NCBI RefSeq assembly: GCF_031199965.1
Contig: NZ_CP133605.1
Location: 1,954,501-2,018,500 of the forward strand
Source: Paenibacillus sp. D2_2
Lineage (GTDB): Bacteria > Bacillota > Bacilli > Paenibacillales > Paenibacillaceae
Reading direction: 5' to 3'
DNA length: 64,000 bases
Shown: in pieces, positions 63,545-64,000 of the stretch
How the letters are laid out: each line of letters starts with the position of its first letter
Numbering within the stretch: position 1 is the first letter of the stretch
The notes under the pieces: generated by a model
What the model saw: only the letters and a program-made list of their open reading frames with translations
What the model was told of the DNA's origin: nothing
Databases searched by the model: none
Translations under genes and position numbers: made by a program

Positions 63545-64000
63545 GTGGCCAAAATTTTGGACAGAATCTTGCTGCTTATATACAGCTTGTGTGTTGGTGT
63601 ATTATCTATTCTAGCTATTCTACTAATGACGGGATCGTACACGCTTACCCTTAATAAAGAGCAGGGGCATACCCTGTTGATTTCTTCTATCGTGGTAGCA
63701 TCCGTACTTGTCCTGCTTAGCATCCGATTCTTCTACATTTCTGTACGTCGTGAACGTCATACGCAGTCATCAATTGATCAACGTACCGAATATGGCGATA
63801 TTCAGATCTCCGTTGATACAATCGAGAACTTGTCCTATAAGGCAGCATCTCGTGTTCGCGGGGTGAAAGAAGTTAAGACGAGAATTAAGATTGCAGAGTC
63901 GGGTCTGGAGATTATGATTCGTGCTGTCGTTGATGGTGAATCTTCGATTCCTGTGATGACTGAGGAAGTACAGAAGCAAGTCCACGATTACGTGGAGGAG
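63545..64000 (+). CDS. amaP: AmaP-like alkaline shock membrane anchor, cut by the window edge
   Basis: The GTG at 63545 after GAAGGAGG opens a frame that runs to the end of the window (at least 152 residues). Two N-terminal membrane helices (about 8-28 and 40-62) and a DUF322-like cytoplasmic domain (GDIQISVDTIENLSYKAASRVRG, GLEIMIRAVVDGESSIP) match AmaP, which anchors Asp23-type proteins to the membrane. This fits its place after yqhY. The C-terminus is not visible. Confidence 0.85.
   Translation, partial: MAKILDRILLLIYSLCVGVLSILAILLMTGSYTLTLNKEQGHTLLISSIVVASVLVLLSIRFFYISVRRERHTQSSIDQRTEYGDIQISVDTIENLSYKAASRVRGVKEVKTRIKIAESGLEIMIRAVVDGESSIPVMTEEVQKQVHDYVEE

Overview
The window reads as a chromosome segment of a spore-forming, facultatively anaerobic Gram-positive of the Paenibacillus type. 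The evidence is a complete spoIIIAA-AH operon, YesM/YesN-type sugar regulators, stalk-domain (copper amine oxidase N-like) secreted proteins, a T-box leader, a yybP-ykoY manganese riboswitch, strong GGAGG ribosome binding sites and moderate GC. The right third (mntR, yqhO, yqhP, yqhQ, yqhR, aroQ, yqhT, efp, yqhV, spoIIIAA-AH, accB, accC, yqhY) keeps the order of the same Bacillus subtilis block, with two insertions: a secreted glycosidase-like gene after mntR and an aspartokinase after efp.
Layout. 1-2.0 kb: UvrX-type Y-family polymerase with a YolD-like partner and a broken upstream ORF. 2.0-5.6 kb: two paralogous small Crp/Fnr regulators around a YitT-like membrane protein, then flavohaemoglobin on the minus strand. 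5.7-8.9 kb: msrAB, a Mn riboswitch with a TerC-family exporter, and an AraC regulator. 9.1-12.1 kb: three-gene sugar or inositol-type catabolic operon. 12.3-15.3 kb: YodB-like redox repressor, half-size FAD oxidoreductase, a ferrochelatase of proteobacterial type, and Fnr. 15.8-21.7 kb: adhE, pflB, pflA for mixed-acid fermentation. 21.9-30.4 kb: sugar ABC transporter, YesMN two-component system and a GH3 glucosaminidase. 30.7-35.5 kb: secreted stalk/PKD protein, a regulator interrupted by a stop codon, and an IS3-family element. 35.8-42.1 kb: zur, yidD, T-box/metG and the znuACB zinc transporter. 42.2-45.2 kb: ccdA, an ABC-F ATPase and mntR. 45.4-64.0 kb: the B. subtilis-like block described above, ending in a cut amaP-like gene.
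Regulatory themes. Fnr has the C-terminal cysteine cluster of Bacillus Fnr. Boxes of the form TGTGA-N6-TCACA lie upstream of adhE, pflB and hmp; those of adhE and hmp sit near -41.5 from recognisable -10 elements. A Zur box lies over the znuA start point. Manganese is represented by both a riboswitch and MntR.
Two cross-cutting observations matter most. First, a family of intergenic inverted-repeat elements (ends resembling GGTNGTTCAAAAAGTCC) occurs about ten times in 64 kb, including inside the spoIIIA operon and between the metG T-box and metG; I do not recognise it as a named family. Second, about a dozen conserved genes carry single-base indels, mostly one base missing in a short homopolymer (msrAB has three; ask, metG, spoIIIAD, spoIIIAG, yqhQ, yqhR, ykoY and others one each). 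Because several of these are normally essential, sequencing or assembly error is the simplest explanation.
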